Assembly: GCA_038318565.1 (NCBI GenBank)
Contig: JBBQCI010000006.1
Span: 1 to 64,000, forward strand
Source of the DNA: UBA11346 sp038318565
GTDB lineage: Bacteria; Planctomycetota; UBA11346
Reading direction: 5' to 3'
Length of the DNA: 64,000 bases
The notes under the pieces were generated by a model, which worked only from the letters and a program-made list of their open reading frames with translations, had not been told where the DNA came from and ran no database searches. Shown here one piece after another: positions 60,629 to 64,000 of the stretch; position 1 is the stretch's first letter; each line of letters starts with the position of its first letter. A program made the translations under genes and the position numbers.

Positions 60629-62236
60629 ATGGAACCAGCCCTCGACGCCATCCTCGCCCGTGAAACCGCCCGCAGGCGTACTTTTGCGATCATCAGCCAC
60701 CCGGACGCAGGTAAGACTACCCTGACCGAGAAGCTGCTGCTGTATTCCGGGCTGCTGCGCACCGCTGGCATGGTCAAGAACCGCAAGGGCGGCAAGCTGG
60801 CGACTTCCGACTGGATGTCGATGGAGCAGGAACGCGGCATCTCGATCACCTCGTCGGCGATGCAGTTTGAATACCGCGGCCATGTCATCAACGTCCTCGA
60901 TACGCCTGGGCACCAGGATTTCTCGGCCGACACCTACCGCACTCTTACTGCTGCCGACTGCGCGATCATGGTCCTGGATGCCGCCAAGGGCGTCGAGACC
61001 CAGACCCGCAAGCTGTTCGCGGTGTGCAAGTTGCGTGGCATCCCCGTGCTGACCTTCATCAACAAGCTCGACCTGCCCTCGCGCAGCCCGCTCGAACTGA
61101 TGGCCGAGGTCGAGGAGGTGCTCGGTATCCAGGCCAGCGCGATCAACTGGCCAATTGGCAGCGGCCGTGAATTCATCGGCGTGGCTGACCGTCGCACCCG
61201 CGAACTGGCCCTGTTCCAGAAGACCTCGATCGGTGGTGCCCAGCGCGCCGCCATGCGCGTCATCCCGCTGGCCTCGGCCGAGGCCGAAGAAGCGATCCCA
61301 GCCGAGCAACGCAAGCAGCTCGCTGAGGATCTCGAAATGCTGGAAATCGCCGGCAATCCCTTCACCGTGGAAGCGTTCCTGGGCAGCCGGGTGACGCCGG
61401 TGTTCTTCGGCTCGGCGCTGACCAACTTCGGCATCGAGCCGTTCTTCGACGCGTTTGTCGAATTGGCCCCGCCGCCCAGTTCGCGCGAGGTGCTGACTAC
61501 CGAGGGTAGCGAATCGCTCGACCCGGTGGCGGCACCGTTCTCGGCCTACGTGTTCAAGATCCAGGCCAACATGAACCCCAAACACCGCGACCAGATGGCG
61601 TTCATCCGCATCTGCAGCGGCCGGTTCGAGCGCGACCTGGTGGTCAAGCATGTGCGTGGTGGTCAGGTGATACGGGAAGTCCGCCTATCACGTCCCCAAA
61701 CCCTGGTGGCCCGCGACCGGAATACCCTCGACGAGGCCTTCCCCGGGGACGTGGTCGGCCTGATCAATGCGGGTTTCGCGATCGGCGACACCCTGGCGGT
61801 CAAGGCCGGGTTCGAACATCAGCCACTTCCGCAGTTTCCGCCCGAGCACTTCGCCCGCATCGAGCCGTCCGACCTGACCAAGCGCAAGGGCTTCGACAAG
61901 GGCATGGAGACCCTGGCTGGCGAGGGCGCTGTGCAGGTGCTGCGCAGCTACGACAACCCGATCGCCAACCCGTTCATCGCTGCGGTCGGCCGACTGCAGT
62001 TCGAAGTGCTGCAATACCGGCTGAAGGACGAGTGGAATGTCGAAACCAGCCTGTCGGCCCTGCCGTATGCGTGCAGCGGCTGGTTGCAGGGGGACATCGC
62101 GACCTTCACACCGACGCCTGGTTCCCAAGTCGCCAAGGATGCACGTGGCCGCATCGTGGTGCTGTTCCCCAGCGAATGGGACCGCCAATACTGCCTGCGC
62201 CAAAACCCAGGACACCAGTTGCTGGACTTTGCATGA
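60629..62236 (+). CDS. prfC: Peptide chain release factor 3
   Basis: RF3 is the GTPase that removes RF1 or RF2 after termination. The 535-residue protein starts with ETARRRTFAIISHPDAGKTTLTEKLL (G1, about residues 11-36), then GISITSSAMQF, DTPGHQDFSADTYRTL (G3) and NKLD, with RF3-specific PQFPPEHFARIEP and the C-terminal FEVLQYRLKDEWNV. No other in-frame start fits. There is no Shine-Dalgarno; the hairpin at 60594-60624 ends just before ATG. It overlaps ybeY by 4 bp (ATGA). Confidence 0.96.
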   Translation: MEPALDAILARETARRRTFAIISHPDAGKTTLTEKLLLYSGLLRTAGMVKNRKGGKLATSDWMSMEQERGISITSSAMQFEYRGHVINVLDTPGHQDFSADTYRTLTAADCAIMVLDAAKGVETQTRKLFAVCKLRGIPVLTFINKLDLPSRSPLELMAEVEEVLGIQASAINWPIGSGREFIGVADRRTRELALFQKTSIGGAQRAAMRVIPLASAEAEEAIPAEQRKQLAEDLEMLEIAGNPFTVEAFLGSRVTPVFFGSALTNFGIEPFFDAFVELAPPPSSREVLTTEGSESLDPVAAPFSAYVFKIQANMNPKHRDQMAFIRICSGRFERDLVVKHVRGGQVIREVRLSRPQTLVARDRNTLDEAFPGDVVGLINAGFAIGDTLAVKAGFEHQPLPQFPPEHFARIEPSDLTKRKGFDKGMETLAGEGAVQVLRSYDNPIANPFIAAVGRLQFEVLQYRLKDEWNVETSLSALPYACSGWLQGDIATFTPTPGSQVAKDARGRIVVLFPSEWDRQYCLRQNPGHQLLDFA

Positions 62237-62715
62237 GCAAGGCGGCCCGACCAGCCAGGACGGTATCGGGTCGTCCACGCTGCCATGTCGAATGGAGCGG
62301 CCTGGAGGTGTCCGTCGCTGCGCGCAGCCTGGCTGAACGTGCGGTCGAGCTGGCGCTCAAGCGCGATAAACTGCGCCAGCGCAGCCTGTGCGTGCTCGTC
62401 GTCGATGATGCAGAGAGTGCCAAGCTGCATGATACGCATTTCGCTGATGCCACGCCCACTGACGTGATGAGTTTCCCTGATGGATCGCCAGACCCGTCTT
62501 TGGGACTGACCCGACTGGGCGATCTTGCCATTGGCCTCGATGTCGCACGTCGCGTTGCGGCGCAGCGTGGCCGACCGATCGACGAGGAACTCGCCCTCTA
62601 CGTTCTTCACGGAACGCTTCATTTATTGGGCTACGACGACATCGACGATAGCGATTGTGACGAGATGTGGGCGCTCCAGCGTGCCGTCATGGGCGACCTG
62701 GGCGTTACCATCTAG
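62233..62715 (+). CDS. ybeY: Endoribonuclease YbeY (16S rRNA maturation)
   Basis: This 160-residue zinc-dependent RNase acts in 16S rRNA 3' maturation and ribosome quality control. The family pattern is VVDDAESAKLH near residues 54-64, the FADATPTDVMSFP region, and the zinc site HGTLHLLGYDD (about 130-140). The third metal ligand, usually His, is Asp here. The ATG at 62233 overlaps the prfC stop. No phoH, hflX or era gene accompanies it in this window. Confidence 0.92.
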   Translation: MSKAARPARTVSGRPRCHVEWSGLEVSVAARSLAERAVELALKRDKLRQRSLCVLVVDDAESAKLHDTHFADATPTDVMSFPDGSPDPSLGLTRLGDLAIGLDVARRVAAQRGRPIDEELALYVLHGTLHLLGYDDIDDSDCDEMWALQRAVMGDLGVTI

Positions 62716-62942
62716 CTGTTTGTTCGCGGGGCTCTGCCCCACGTCCCCGCCGGAGGCTGCCGCCCCCGGAGCCCCCGCTACGCCCGGCTCACTGACGTTC
62801 GCCGATCGCGGGCACGGCGTCCGTAGAGGCGTGCTCGGCTGCGGCCAAGCTGCGCCTGCGCCGCCATCGATGCACACGCTACGGATGTCGCGCACACGCT
62901 TCGGATAGGATCGGGCGGTGGCAATGGCGTGTGGGTGGGCTA
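62716..62942. other. G/C-rich non-coding gap
   Basis: No gene is seen in this gap of about 227 bp. Near 62733-62746 GGGG CTCTG CCCC forms a hairpin, followed by CCCCGCCGGAGGCTGCCGCCCCCGG-like repeats. The style matches the G-run/TTGCC/C-run motif near 173-187. ATCGATGCACACGCTACGGATGTCGCGCACACGC near 62867 contains a repeated ACACGCT/TTCGGAT pair. Confidence 0.4.
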
Positions 62943-62954
62943 GAAAGCGCTTCC
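62943..62954. promoter_or_regulatory. LacI-family operator-like palindrome
   Basis: GAAAGCGCTTCC, with a central CG, is a near-perfect match to the GAAAGCGCTTTC-type palindromes bound by LacI/GalR-family regulators. It touches the ATG at 62955, suggesting autorepression. Confidence 0.6.
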
Positions 62955-63944
62955 ATGACCACGGATGGCAAGGCCACGATCTATGACATTGCCCGTCGTG
63001 CCCATGTCGGCATCGCGACGGTCAGCCGTGTCTTGAATGGCAGCAGCCGGGTTGCCGAGCCAACCCGGCTGGCCGTGCGCCGTGCGGTCGAGGAACTCGG
63101 CTGGCGTCCAAGCAGGGCAGCCCGCCGCCTGGCTGCGCGTGGGGCGGAACGCCCCCGTCTCGCCGCCCTGATGCCGCTGTTCAGCGCCAATTTCTACCAC
63201 GCGGTGACCAGTCCGCTGGCCGGTGGCCTGGCAGCGGCCGGCATCGATCTGGCTATCTATGACGTTCCCGACCGGGAGATGAAGAACCGGCTGCTCGACC
63301 GCATCCTCGCCGAGCGTGCCTGCGAACTGCTCATGTTGTGTTCGATGCGTATCGGTTCCGAACGCATGACCCAGTTGCGCAGCCTGAACATGCCGACGAT
63401 TTTCGTCGATCTGGCCCAGGAGGGCTTTCCTTCGGTCTCGGTCGACAATCGGGAGGGTCCTCGCATGCAGTACCGCTTCCTCCGCGAGCGGGGCTGCAAG
63501 CGCATCGGCTATGTCGGTGGGCCACTTGATGCACATGCCTACCGCGATCGTGAAGAGGGTTTCCGTGCCGTGGCCGGACCGGATGCCCACATTGAAATCG
63601 CCACTGCGATGACCGTCGCCGAGGGTCGCGCGGCCTTCGTCCGGCTGCTGGCCCGCGACAAACGCATCGACGGGGTCGTCTGCGTGAACGACATCCCGGC
63701 TATCGGGGTGGTAGAGGAAGCCCGGCAGCGCAAGCGTCGGGTACCCCAGGATGTCCAGGTCATCGGCTATGATGATCAGCCGCTGATGGACGTCTTTGGC
63801 CTGACGACCGTGCGGCAGCCGCTACCGGAGTTTGGCGACTGGGCGTTGAACGCGATCCGCCGTTTAGCGGTCGAGCCCGCCACTCCGGTTGCCAGCGCCC
63901 GTCTGGCCCTGACCATCATCGAACGGGGCACCACTCGCTCCTAG
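62955..63944 (+). CDS. LacI-family transcriptional regulator
   Basis: The 329-residue regulator has an N-terminal LacI helix-turn-helix (TIYDIARRAHVGIATVSRVLNGSSRVAEPTR, residues 8-38) and a periplasmic-binding-like sensor domain (ALMPLFSANFYHAVTSPLAGG, GYVGGPLDAHAYRDREEGF, VNDIPAIGVVEEA, IGYDDQPL). The usual effector is a sugar. ATG 62955 was chosen for the HTH; an in-frame start at 62931 is less likely. Neighbouring target genes lie beyond the window, so its regulon is unknown. Confidence 0.93.
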   Translation: MTTDGKATIYDIARRAHVGIATVSRVLNGSSRVAEPTRLAVRRAVEELGWRPSRAARRLAARGAERPRLAALMPLFSANFYHAVTSPLAGGLAAAGIDLAIYDVPDREMKNRLLDRILAERACELLMLCSMRIGSERMTQLRSLNMPTIFVDLAQEGFPSVSVDNREGPRMQYRFLRERGCKRIGYVGGPLDAHAYRDREEGFRAVAGPDAHIEIATAMTVAEGRAAFVRLLARDKRIDGVVCVNDIPAIGVVEEARQRKRRVPQDVQVIGYDDQPLMDVFGLTTVRQPLPEFGDWALNAIRRLAVEPATPVASARLALTIIERGTTRS

Positions 63945-64000
63945 AGGGAGCGTTGGTCGGGCTCGGCAAGCCACTGGTGCCGTGCGCATTTCCCCCACGA

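Overview
The window is high-GC, densely coded DNA from a Gram-negative (diderm) bacterium, most probably a member of the Planctomycetota (PVC group). Three things point there: a split set of planctomycete cytochrome / DUF1501 / DUF1549-DUF1553 (PSD1) genes at 2990-6404, a membrane Ser/Thr kinase with an extracytoplasmic beta-helix, and a general wealth of secreted proteins of unknown function. KDO-8-phosphate synthase (kdsA), a porin-like barrel and a secretin show that there is an outer membrane. The phylum call is an inference from gene content; no rRNA is present.

Layout. 1-7324: coaD, a secreted protein, a DJ-1 protein, a LolA-like secreted protein, a BFD-like [2Fe-2S] protein, the cytochrome/DUF1501/PSD1 operon and a YkgJ-type cysteine cluster protein. 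7342-13683: an unknown protein, a fatty-acid desaturase and a complete BMP-type nucleoside ABC importer (binding protein, double ATPase, two permeases). 13680-22437: an unknown large protein, a porin gene broken by a one-base frameshift followed by a small PstS-like protein, a Gfo/Idh/MocA oxidoreductase, an NHL-repeat protein, kdsA, a 706-residue unknown and trmO. 22397-32517: one long minus-strand directon, FHA-DUF4388 > PfkB kinase > S4 protein > VWA/substrate-binding fusion > second substrate-binding protein > PspA-like coiled coil > membrane coiled coil > AAA ATPase > O-antigen-ligase-like membrane protein. The last six genes are tightly packed and look like an undescribed envelope or membrane-remodelling system: a PspA/ESCRT-III-like filament protein with a dedicated AAA ATPase and a pair of membrane-anchored outside sensors.

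32626-41581: a COG3044-type ABC-class ATPase, tRNA-Lys(CTT), a HisE/MazG-like protein, a PIG-L deacetylase, mutL, a hairpin-rich 394-bp gap, a multi-PAS histidine kinase with a degenerate receiver, its response regulator, and the 3' remnant of a group II intron. 41581-48104: a polytopic membrane protein, the Ser/Thr kinase, a CheY-like protein, an NtrC-type regulator with its NtrB-like kinase, and a small repetitive protein. 48222-56112: fusA (EF-G), a small membrane protein, pgeF, infC, pgl and a GH38 alpha-mannosidase. 56113-64000: an ECF-like sigma factor, a pilN/pilO/pilP-like/pilQ-like operon behind a good sigma-70 promoter, prfC, ybeY and a LacI-family regulator with a likely autoregulatory operator.

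Translation functions (infC, fusA, prfC, ybeY, trmO, tRNA-Lys) and cofactor/envelope genes (coaD, kdsA) are scattered among accessory genes instead of lying in the classical operons.
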